The notes beneath the pieces were generated by a model. The model saw only the letters and a list, made by a program, of their open reading frames with translations. It made no database searches and was not told the origin of the DNA. The position numbers and the translations under genes were made by a program. Positions 41,809 through 53,020 of a stretch of DNA of 64,000 nucleotides are shown here, one piece after another (positions within the stretch are counted from its first letter, which is position 1; each line of letters opens with the position of its first letter). The stretch covers positions 1-64,000 of the forward strand of contig JAQGEQ010000063.1 in assembly GCA_034620365.1 (NCBI GenBank). The letters run 5' to 3'. The DNA comes from Pegea sp. RAD2-039. Lineage: Eukaryota; Chordata; Thaliacea; Salpida; Salpidae.

Positions 41809-44800
41809 CTATCTCTCCAACTCGTATAGAAGTTTAGCAAGCATAGGAGAGCAGTCCATCGTACTCATCGATAATTCGATAATTTTGTGTTTATGTGTTT
41901 GCAGGAAACTAAAAATTGAAAATTAATATTTGGTTTGTTAGAAGAGAAGGAGGGTCACCTTTTCCCGACTTCTGAAAACTTCGCGATGTTTGTAAGGATC
42001 AGGGTAGATGTGAGACGGATACTGACACTGAGAGCATCTTCATTTTGATCCTAAAACTTTTTTTTAAGCAAGAGCGCCATCTAGTGGTGACTTACCGTGA
42101 AATCAGTAAAATCAGGTTTACCGCAATTCCGATAAAGAACCATAATCGAAGCATCAGCAGCCATTAGATCGATTTGAGCGTTCCCGCGGTTATGTTGTGT
42201 CTTCACGTGTGGCTGGAAACCAACTTTATGAGGTGAAGGGAGACACCCTGGACCACGTGGTTGGTTTGGAAGCAGATGACGTGATGTGGGAGGTAGACGG
42301 GAATGGGAAGGTCTTGGAGAGGTGATTTGGACTGATATGATTGGATTAGAAGTTTCCTGAAGAATTTTTGTTGTGAGAAAATGAAATTTTTTGATGAAAA
42401 CTAACTTTTGGTGGTTGTTGATTTGTTCCATTAAATATAGCGGTTCCTACTAATACACGATTGTTACAAATCTTATTATTAAGAGATACTTCTAAAGATT
42501 TGATCTTCTTTTCATCTTTTAAATCAACTCCATTTGTTAGATGATCAAAACCATTTGATAATCTCACATCTTCATCAAATTTTAATTTCTTTTTCACTAT
42601 CTTCTGATCTTCATCTAAATCTCTACAAACAAATCACGTGACTAACTGACATCTATCTCGACCTTAAACTTACTTGTCTCCGTTTACTTCACAATTGAAA
42701 CCATTGACAAGAGGTTTCAAATCCACTTGCTTCGGTTTCTTGTTCGGGGGTTCCTCGATGACGTCATCGTGATTTCGTTTCAAGTTTTGTGATTTATCAC
42801 CAACAGAAGGTCGTAAATCACTACGAAGTTGATAACCGGGTACAGGTAAAGGTGTCCGACGCCGTTTGATTCCTTTCAAACGTTCGTTTGTATTTGCAGC
42901 TTGTTGGCTTTGTCTGCAAAGACAGAAAAAAAAATTCAAAATTCGATATTCAAAAAATTCAAAATTCGATATTCAAAAAAAAAATCAAAATTTGATATTC
43001 AAAAAATTCAAAATTCGATATTCAAAAAAAAGTTCAAAATTCGATATTCAAAAAATTCAAAATTCGATATTCAAAAAGTTCAAAATTCGATATTCAAAAA
43101 AATTCAAAATTCGATATTCAAAAAAAAGTTCAAAATTCGATATTCAAAAAAATCAAAATTCGATATTCAAAAAATTCAAAATTCGATATTCAAAAAAAAG
43201 TTCAAAATTCGATATTCAAAAAAATCAAAATTCGATATTCAAAAAATTCAAAATTCGATATTCAAAAAAATAGTTTCAAATTGACATCTTTAGCTTATTG
43301 ACAAAATAGTTCCTAAAATATTCGATTTAAATACAATTAATTTAGACAATAAATAATTGAATCACTAAAATTAAAATCATTATAACTAATTATACATCGA
43401 TAATATGCAAATTAGATAATCTTACCGGACAATAACTTTGGGGAAGATCTCGACCAAGCAAGCGAGGAAAGGACTTGATTCCAAACCGACATTAGAATTA
43501 GTTTCATGAACAACAACAGCCTCTTTATATTCATTATAAAGATTTGAATATAACATTCCTTCGGCTTCAGCATCTTCACATAATTCCAAAGTCGCCCATA
43601 ACCTTTTACAAGTTAATATAATTTGTTGAAGTGGTAGACGAGCTTCTAATTACCATAATTTCGTGAAAGATTCCAGACTTTGATCAATTTTGATATCAGA
43701 AGGTGGTGCCGGCATGTAATGAAATACAGGTGGTGCTGTTCGTAGCTCACTGTGTGTGTACATGCGACCCACACCTGATGGCTTGGACAGGACCATTGTT
43801 GGCCATTGTGGGGCGTTTGTGGTGGTCGTGGGCGGGTGTGAGTGAGGTGGGGGTCGGTTTGTAGGTGGTTGCGGGACAGGTGGTTGAAGGACAGGACCAT
43901 AAGGGGCAGAACTATGTGGGACAGGTGGTTGGTTTGATTGCTGGACAGGTAGTTGAGGTTGTGGGACACGAGGGGCCGGACCATAGGAAACAGGTACACG
44001 GGGGGCCGGACCATGGGAAACAGATGGTTGAGGGACAGGTACATGAGGGACAGGTGGTTGAGGGACAGGTGCGTGGGCGATAGGTGGTTGAGGGACAGAT
44101 GGTTGATGGACAGGTACATGGGGGACAGATGGTTGGTGGACAATTGGTTGAGGGAGAGGTGGTTGAGGGACAGGTGGTTGGTGGACAGGTGCGTGGGCGA
44201 TAGGCGGTTGGTGGACAGGTGGTTGGTGGACAGTTGGTTGGTGGACAGGTGGTTGGTGGACAGGTGGTTGTGGGACAGTTGGTTGAGGGACAGTTGGTTG
44301 GTAAGGCATTGGTGAAGTTATTTTTCGGTGTGGGGTAAAACGTTCATATATTGGAGTTTGAGGTTGATAAATCGCTTGTTTCACTACTGCTCGATACATC
44401 GGTCGCGGCGTCGTCATTATTGGTTGCTTAGTTACCACGTGACGTTGTTCAGATGGATTAAAAGTTCGTGTATGATCTGGTGTAGCTGTTGGTACTAAAA
44501 AATTGAGATTAGATGATGTTGATGGTAGATGAAATAACTTTTCTACCTCTGTGAATAGTTGATGGGACTTTTGGTGGAATTTTTCGAGCTAAACGGATAT
44601 TTGCAAAACTTTCCGATCGAAACATTCGAACATTTAATGTTACTAAGCACATAAAAATATCTAGAAAGAAAAGTAATCAGTAAACAGATGAGATTTTCAA
44701 CGTTTGAACATCAAACCTATACTGCCGTTAATTAAAGCTAGTCTTGTGCATATATCTGTAGTTCCTAGTTTAGTTAGTCGATATAACATTTCAAGAGAAG

Positions 44801-47800
44801 CAAGTACAAGTTCAATGTCAGTTAAAACCAATGAATTGATAGCAGTAGTGAAGACTTCATCTTCTAAATGAACACACATTAGATTGAGATTACTTTCACG
44901 TCGACACAAGTTGCCAAGGATTTCAAAACCTAAAAATTGAATAAATTAGTTTGGAAATTGATTAGTAAACTTATAGATACCTCGAACTATTTGAAATTTA
45001 TCCGAAGATGAGATGCAATTAAGTAGAAATTCGTAAAGGAGATCGTTCATTTGTCGTGAAAGAACATGAAGATCAATCTATGTAAAGTTTTGTGATTTAA
45101 CTTTTCAAGATTTTGATATTCGCTTACATGAACTGAAATATTACTGAAAATGTCAAGACCGGTTTGTTTCAAAGCTGAGTAATCTGAATGTAAACACAGA
45201 AAGACGAAATTAATCATCGGTATATTCTTTGCTAGAAGTGTCACGTTGAAATGTTCGAATGAAAGGTTCAATAAAACCATCGCAATCTGCAAATAAAAAA
45301 ACTTCTGTTAATGTTGATAAAATTGTATTTGTGAAATTATTTCAGTATTTTTAAGCTGGTTTGTTAATTACGAATTGAATTTGTCAAATTGTAATCGACT
45401 ACGTCTGCTTAAAGCACCTTCAACCACTGGTGGTCGAGGAGTTTTTACAAGTCAAGGTGCTAGAAGCAAGTGAGTCTTCAGCAACTTCAACCACCAAACA
45501 CAGGATTTGTTTACAAGACAAGTTATTATTGACTTGGTGTTGGTGGTCGAGGAGTTTTTACAAGTCAAGGTGCTAGAAGCAAGTGAGTCTTCAGCACCTT
45601 CAGCCACCAAACACCAGATTTGTTTGTAAGACAAGTTATTATTGACTTGATGTTGGTGGTCGAGGAGTTTTTACAAGTCAAGGTGCTAGAAGCAAGCGAG
45701 CCTTCAGCACCTTCAATCACCAAACACAAGGTTTGTTTGTAAGACAAGTTATTATTGACTTGATGTTGGTGGTTGAGGAGTTTTCACAAGTCAAGGTGCT
45801 AGAAGCAAGTGAGTCTTCAGCACCTTCAACAACCAAACACAAGATTTGTTTGTGAGACAAGTTATTATTGACTTGATGTTGGTGGTCGAGGAGTTTTTAC
45901 AAGTCAAGGTGCTAGAAGCAAGCGAGCCTTCAGCACCTTCAATCACCAAACACAAGGTTTGTTTGTAAGTCAAGTTATTATTGACTTGGTGTTGTTGGTC
46001 GAGGAGTTTTTACAAGTCAAGGTGATAGAAGCAAGCGAGTCTTCAGCACCTTCAACCACCAAACACAAGATTTGTTTGTGAGACAAGTTATTATTGACTT
46101 GATGTTGGTGGTCGAGGAGTTTTTACAAGTCAAGGTGCTAGAAGCAAGCGAGCCTTCAGCACCTTCAATCACCAAACACAAGGTTTGTTTGTAAGACAAG
46201 TTATTATTGACTTGATGTTGGTGGTCGAGGAGTTTTTACAAGTCAAGGTGCTAGAAGCAAGTGAGTCTTCAGCACCTTCAACCACCAAACACAAGATTTG
46301 TTTGTAAGACAAGTTATTATTGACTTGTTGTTGGTCGAGGAGTTTTTACAAGTCTAGGTGTTAGAAGCAAGTGAGTCTTCAGCACCTTCAACCACCAAAC
46401 ACAAGATTTGTTTGTAAGACAAGTTATTATTGACTTGGTGTTGGTGGTCGAGGAGTTATTACAAGTCAAGGTGTTAGAAGCAAGTGAGTCTTCAGCACCT
46501 TCAACCACCAAACACAAGATTTGTTTGTAAGACAAGTTATTATTGACTTGTTGTTGGTCGAGGAGTTTTTACAAGTCAAGGTGCTAGAAGCAAGTGAGTC
46601 TTCAACACCTTCAACCACCAAACACAAGATTTGTTTGTAAGACAAGTTATTATTGACTTGGTGTTGATGGCCGAGGAGTCTTTACAAGTCAAGGTGCTAG
46701 AAGCAAGTGAGTCTTCAACACCTTCAACCACCAAACACAAGATTTGTTTGTAAGACAAATTATTATTGACTTGGTGTTGGTGGTCGAGAAGTTTTTACAA
46801 GTTAAGGTGTTAGAAGCAAGTGAGTCTTCAGCACCTTCAGCCACCAAACACCAGATTTGTTTGTAAGACAAGTTATTATTGACTTGGTGTTGGTGGTCGA
46901 GGAGTTTTTACAAGTCAAGGTGCTAGAAACAAGTGAGTCTTCAGCACCTTCAACTACCAAACACAAGATTTGTTTACAAGACAAGTTATTATTGACTTGG
47001 TGTTGGTGGTCGAGGAGTTTTTACAAGTCAAGGTGAATTTATCCACAACTTTTACGACAGATGGAAATAAGGTTAGAGGTTGTTACCTGAAGTACTCGTT
47101 GTCCTTCATATTCCTGAACACCTTCAGCTCGACTTGGTCGAAACAAGAGATTCCTGTTGTAAGGGGGCGTGTGTTGATCTCTACAAGAGCCAGGGAAAAT
47201 TGCTTCGAGTAATCGACGATTAGAAACAGTTTCATTCCAGAACTTTTCAAAGTCATGACCAGTGGACTTCTTCCAGTGCAGACCAATTTCCTTAAGCGAC
47301 CCTACATCTAGTAATTTAACAAATTCATCTTCTAATCCAACAACAAATCATCAAACTGACCATCTGATACAATCCCAGCATGTAAGAGCAAAGCATCAAG
47401 GATATGTGGACAGTTAGGAAGTCGTAGTACATGGCGTGACTCGCCAGACAGTAAGGTGCAGGCGTTGATAGCAAAGTCTACTTCATTAGGTAGACAGGAG
47501 ATGAGAGCATGAACTAGCTTGCTATATGAACGTTCATGGGTTGTTGGTTTGTTTTTGCGCCATGTTAGTGAAGAATAGTTTCGATCTGAAAATGAGATCT
47601 TGAGATATGATGAGGATTAGATGATGATCTGACCGTGAAAGACTCGATAGCGGTTTGAGTCGTGATGACGCGATAGTTCTTCTTCACCGAAAAAGTTAAT
47701 TCGTTCAAACTTTTCGAGATATCTGAAGTCAATAAAAAGTTTTGGTCAAAAATATCATTTAAATAATTTAATTAAGTTGTTAAGTAGTTGAAATAGTTAA

Positions 47801-49710
47801 TCCTCAGCAACTTCAACCACCAAACACAAGATTTGTTTGTAAGACAAGTTATTATTGACTTGGTGTTGGTGGCCGAGGAGTTTTTACAAGTCAAGGTGCT
47901 AGAAGCAAGTGAGTCTTCAGCACCTTCAACCACCAAACACAAGATTTGTTTATAAGAGAAGTTATTATTGACTTGGTGTTGTTGGTCGAGGAGTTTTTAC
48001 AAGTCAAGGTGCTATAAGCAAGTGAGTCTTCAGCACCTTCAACTACCAAGCACAAGATTTGTTTACAAGAGAAGTTATTATTGACTTGGTGTTGTTGGTC
48101 GAGGAGTTTTTACATGTCAAGATGCTAGAAGCAAGTGAGTTTTCAGCACCTTTAACCACCAAACACAAGATTTGTTTGTAAGACAAGTTATTATTGACTT
48201 GATGTTGGTGGTCGAGGAGTTTTTACAATTCAAGGTGCTAGAAGCAAATGAGTCTTCAGCACCTTCAACTACCAAACACAAGATTTGTTTGTAAGACAAA
48301 TTATTATTGACTTGGTGTTGGTGGTCGAGGAGTTTTTACAAGTCAAGGTGCTATAAGCAAGCGAGTCTTCAGCACCTTCAACCACCAAACACAAGATTTG
48401 TTTGTAAGACAAGTTATTATTGACTTGGTGTTGGTGGTCGAGGAGTTTTTACAAGTCAAGGTGCTATAAGCAAGTGAGTCTTCAGCACCTTCAACTACCA
48501 AGCACAAGATTTGTTTGTAAGACAAATTATTATTGACTTGGGGTTGGTGGTCGAGAGGTTTCTACAAATGAAGGTGCTAGAAGCAAGTGAGTCTTCAACA
48601 CCTTCGACCACCAAACACAAGATTTGTTGGTAAGACATGTTATCAGTGACTTGATGTTGTTGGTCGAGGAGTTTTTACATATTAAGGTGCTAAATCAATT
48701 AATGTAGGTTCACAAATACATTTTGCAGGTTTTTAAATTACATGAAACTTTAAATCTCAAAATAGTTTTTATCAAATATAGTTCTTCATTTAAAGTGATA
48801 TAAATATCAACTTTGTAGAATAAAAAGATTCAAGATATATTATATAATGCTAGTTTTTTAAAACTTAGAAACAAATTTGAAAATTACTTGTGATACAGAT
48901 TTCGAAGACCATAACTCAAACTTGCTCCAGATGAATTAAACTTTTCATAGACAAACTCTTCCCATAATTCTTGTTTACAAACCTAACAAGAGATTTTAAA
49001 TCAAACAAACTATCAACTACAACAAGTACTTATGTTTAAAATAAGATTTTTTATATTTGCTGTAAAATAGAAAACTTACTTTTGCATAACCTCCATAAGA
49101 AATTACTTTATGATATAATTCATGAAGGTCTATTGGTTTGCCGGCTAAGTTTGGATAAAGTGGGTAATTTTTTCTGAAAATGTAATTAATGAAACATTTA
49201 TAGAAGCTAATTAATAAGATTATATGAAAAAATATAAATTAAAAAATAGAAACAGATTTTTATGAAAATAAAAAGAATTAGTTTTAATTATAATTGAATC
49301 AATTTAAATTAGATATATTAAAATCACAAAACTAAATCGATATTAAAAAAGAAGTTTATAAAGTAAAAAATGGAACACCTTAATTTAATGAATAGTTAGA
49401 AAGTAAATAATATTTATTGAAAATATAACCAAAAATAGTTATAACAGAATATAAAACAAAATACATTTCAAAAATTATAAAACCCTGATAGATTTTACAA
49501 AAACTTTTAAAGTAATTTCAGTTTATAATTACATAATTCAACAATTATCATTAAATTCTAACATTTTTAATTTCAATCAAATGAAATTTAGTTGGTAAAA
49601 ATTAAGATCTTTAAAATACCCAACAAAAAAACACATTTAGTGAAAACTCACCCAGAAGAATGAAGATATTGTTTAAGCTCTTCTAAAAATGAGGCCTTTT
49701 CACTGTCCAT
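41809..49710 (-). CDS. ARID2: ARID2 (BAF200), PBAF chromatin-remodelling subunit
   Basis: Seventeen phase-consistent exons: 49652-49710, 49080-49173, 48888-48982, 47634-47722, 47361-47585, 47087-47331, 45128-45286, 44981-45077, 44717-44929, 44547-44660, 43654-44494, 43426-43602, 42674-42913, 42406-42622, 42096-42356, 41959-42050, 41809-41908, giving 1,105 residues (human 1,835). ARID DNA-binding domain 1-112 ([37 protein letters not shown]). Armadillo-like region ~130-470 ([49 protein letters not shown]). Pro-rich repeats ~500-720 replace the long Gln-rich part. An RFX-like segment follows ([32 protein letters not shown]). The conserved tail reads [36 protein letters not shown]. The C2H2 finger looks degenerate: one Cys before [13 protein letters not shown]2 targets the PBAF form of SWI/SNF in the nucleus. 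One intron (47332-47360) would be only 29 nt. Confidence 0.93.
42074..42087. promoter_or_regulatory. CTCF-like core motif in a 45-nt ARID2 intron
   Basis: gcgccatctagtgg is a close fit to known CTCF core variants. It occupies a third of the 45-nt intron 42051-42095 near the ARID2 3' end, where it must coexist with splice signals. A related motif lies 400 bp away at 41662. Confidence 0.35.
42931..43275 (-). repeat. 22-bp A/T-rich tandem repeat in an ARID2 intron
   Basis: About 15 copies of ttcaaaattcgatattcaaa with a variable A-run, in the acceptor-proximal part of intron 42914-43425. The sense strand (tttgaatatcgaattttgaa) has no AG. The open frames in three registers here are repeat artefacts. 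Confidence 0.9.
43860..44330 (-). repeat. Coding Pro-rich minisatellite in ARID2
   Basis: Within the 841-bp exon the codons repeat with 15-bp periodicity (ggttggtggacaggt on the plus strand), encoding [15 protein letters not shown] and HAPVH-type pentapeptides. The exon keeps its frame with the conserved domains on both sides. The frames on the plus strand are shadows. Confidence 0.85.
45410..47035 (-). repeat. 113-bp satellite filling an ARID2 intron
   Basis: About 14 copies of the 113-bp unit in the 1,800-bp intron 45287-47086. The unit is the one seen at 22.7-23.5 kb, inverted on the chromosome but in the same orientation relative to the host gene. Copies differ mostly by point changes (cttcagcacc/cttcaacacc, ggtggtcg/ggtcg), with some two-unit (226-bp) subpatterns near 45.7-46.2 kb. 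Confidence 0.95.
47795..48690 (-). repeat. 113-bp satellite filling a second ARID2 intron
   Basis: About eight copies of the same 113-bp unit in the 1,165-bp intron 47723-48887, again in the transcript orientation seen in the other two introns. The donor-proximal ~200 bp are unique A/T-rich sequence. Confidence 0.95.
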
Positions 49711-52700
49711 AATTTCCACTACCACATTTCAACAATAACAAAAAAGCTTTAATCTTCAATAATTGCTGAAACAAGAAAGTTAAATGAGTTTACTAAAGTG
49801 TAAAAGATAAAACGAAAGAATAAGGTATTAAATTAAATAACTATTTAGTTATAAAGTTTAAAATATAATTTATTTTATCAACCATAGACTTGTAATTCTC
49901 TAAAGGTTCTAATTAGCTAATGTAATAAACTGTTTTTTTACAACAAAATCAGTTTTAAAATTTTATTAAAAAGTAATAAGAAGAAATTAAAAGGATTTAT
50001 AATGGAAAAAAAGTACTTTAAGTTTAAAATAATTGTTTTAAATTCTAGATTTTTCAATTCTTAATGTTTATTACATTTTATTTATATTGATTTAACCTTA
50101 AAACAAACAAACAAAATTATTAGGTTTAAAAATCTTTAAATAAAATTATAAGAAAATGTAAAAAGTAAATTAGTTAATCAAAAATATTTTGATATTTGAA
50201 GAAATTGAATAAATAGTTTGAATATTGAATAATTAAAGAGAATGAATTATTTTAATGCATAGTAACATTATAAAAGAGAAAAGAAAAAATAGTTACAAAA
50301 GAAAAAATAAATTGATCAAATACAAGACCCAAACAAATTGATTAGAAAAAAAAATACTATGTTCGTTAACATACAACATTAGCAAGCTAATGATAAAACC
50401 ATTTAAATTAAACATATATGTCATAAAAAGCTACTTTAAATAAGCTGCTAGAAGCTATTCAATCAGCAATTGATACTACTACTATTTCTTGATTATGTTT
50501 TGACTGAAATATATACAAATATACTGGATTTAAACCAATTTATCTAGTAAAAATCAAAGTTTTATACCTTCAAATGGACTAAATGAAGTTTATGATGAAG
50601 ATATAAAATGATATTGAGAAAAAATATATTCTAAATAATAAAAAGATGAAAAAAAAATCATTTTCACAACTTTAAAAAGCAATATGTTTTAAATAAAGTG
50701 TTTACTAAACTTTAAAAAAAAGTTTTTTATTTAATTACAGTTACATGTTATTTTTATAACACATGAAAAAGATATAAACAGCTATAAGACAATAGAATGA
50801 AAAATATAATCGATATTATACCTTAAAAATCAAAATTATATTCTATTTGAAATGTATGAATAATATTAGAGAAAAACAAATGTTATAAGCAAGCAAATTG
50901 TAAGAAATACAACAAAAACTGCTTTTTACAATTAATTATTTATGTTATAAAATTTGAAACACATTAAAAACATAAATGTAATAATTGTTTAATAAATTAA
51001 TATTTCATTTAAATTTTAAAATGAATATATCTACCCTAACTAAACCAAAAAAATTTAAAATAAAAATATAATCTAAATGTAAAATAATTTTCTAAAAAGC
51101 AAACAATGCAAGACACATTTTACTAAAACAAATACAAAAAAAATAAAATATTTAAAATTATAATTACTTATCAATAAATAAAAAATGCAAAAAAAGATAT
51201 TAATTAAATTATTTAAACAATAAAAAATATCAGATTATATCAAAAATAGTTAAGGTGATTTTATTAAAGTTTTTATTTAAAACAAATAATGGAATAAATT
51301 AATTTTTCAATCAATATAAAAATTATGAAACAAAAGCTCATTATATATTTTAAATTGATCTAATTGTTTCTTGTTTATGTAGTAAAACAGAAACTAAATC
51401 ATTTAAAAATAATTTAATATATTAGTTATTAAAAAATATATAAAATGTTATATATCTGATATAAAAAACTCTAACTTTTTATATAAATTTATCCTAATAA
51501 ATTGATAATAAATGTAACTTATAGAATAAATCAATACAATAAATACAAAAAGATAAGTTTAGAAGTAACAAAAGACAAAGTATAAAATTAATAATCTATC
51601 CGACATGCTGAATGTGGTTGAAACTTCATAACCTTTTTCCACAGAAAAATTAATCAATTAGTTTTTAATAAACGTTTTTCTATAAAAAAAAGAAAATATC
51701 TGTTAAAAGTAATCAAATTGTAAGATATAAATAAACTATTTTTTCAAATATATAGAATACTTACTAAATAACTTTAAAGTTAAAATTTCTATAAAAAAGA
51801 AAATATTAAAAAGATTAAATTTGTAAATATATTTAGAAAAGAAAACTAATTCATACTTGAAAAAAAACTTACAATAAATTTACAAGTTTAATAATTTAAT
51901 AATAATTAATTGTGAATTTCGATAAATTTAATTTTAAAAAAAAGTCTTAATCAACATTTTATTTAAATTTAAAACCCAAATAAAATTAAAAAAAATAGAA
52001 ATAATTTTATTTTATAATTTAGTTAAAAATTTAGAATATATAAACGGCAATAATATAAAAAGAATAAAAAATAAAACTTTCTTATTTCTAAAAAACATTA
52101 AATTTTTATATCAAATAAAAACTTTATAATAAAAAAACAATTTACAACAAAAAAATTAAAAAAAAATTAACTTCAGAAAGTAAAGAATAAAAAAATAACC
52201 CGCTAAAGTAAAACTAATTGTACAGACGATTGTGATAAATAAGTAAAGCACTAAAAAATATACGTATTTATACTATGCACACTTTAACAGACTAGAAAAT
52301 GGAAAAATAAATTCCTCGAATACAACAGGTAGAATTTGCCGCTGACAAAAACGCTTTTCAAATTTTGCTTACAATAATCTGGTGGTAGTAGAAAATATTT
52401 CTGGCCTAGTTAAAGTTAAATCGCAATTCTCGTCACGCCTCACTGCGCACGCTTCACTTAAAAGAAAAACTGTGAGAAACAAAATCTCTTTTACTCGCCT
52501 TAACTGGCGGTGCTACTTTTTATTAAGATTCAGTAAGCGCTCTTAATTTAATAGTTGCAAAAGAAGTTCTCTTAATAATATCTAAAGTAATTTGACCGCT
52601 ATGCAAATTTTTAGATGAAAATTTAGTAGTTGTTAGAAGTTATTAAGGAACTATTTTTTCATACTGACGTCATCAAGAAATGTTTTCAGGGCGGCTATCT

Positions 52701-52952
52701 TTTCTAGACTGCAACAACATGTTAAACTAACCACTTTTTAATTTACTTCATTTGTTAATTTATATTTTACAATATCGAAATAAAAAATAATTTTTTTTCA
52801 GCCTTGCTGAAATTTATATAATTTAAAAATTTATTTTAAAAAGAATTAACTTTTTATTATGATAAAAACTTATTCATCTTTATATTGACACCGATTAAAT
52901 TTATTGAAAATTGTGTCTTATAATTTTCTTTTTTTTTTTAAAGTAGAATTAT

Positions 52953-53020
52953 GAGAATGCAGTTTCTAGTTTGAATAAGCAGAAGGCATTCTCGCAAAGC
53001 CTTTTCTCTCTCTCTTATTC
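52953..53020. other. Overlapping alternative hairpins
   Basis: Two inverted repeats share sequence. GAGAATGC (52953-52960) pairs with GCATTCTC (52986-52993). GAATAAG (52973-52979) pairs with CTTATTC (53014-53020), supported by an inner AAGGC/GCCTT. The two stems cannot form together. In otherwise A/T-only DNA this suggests a structured RNA, but it is unproven. Confidence 0.3.
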
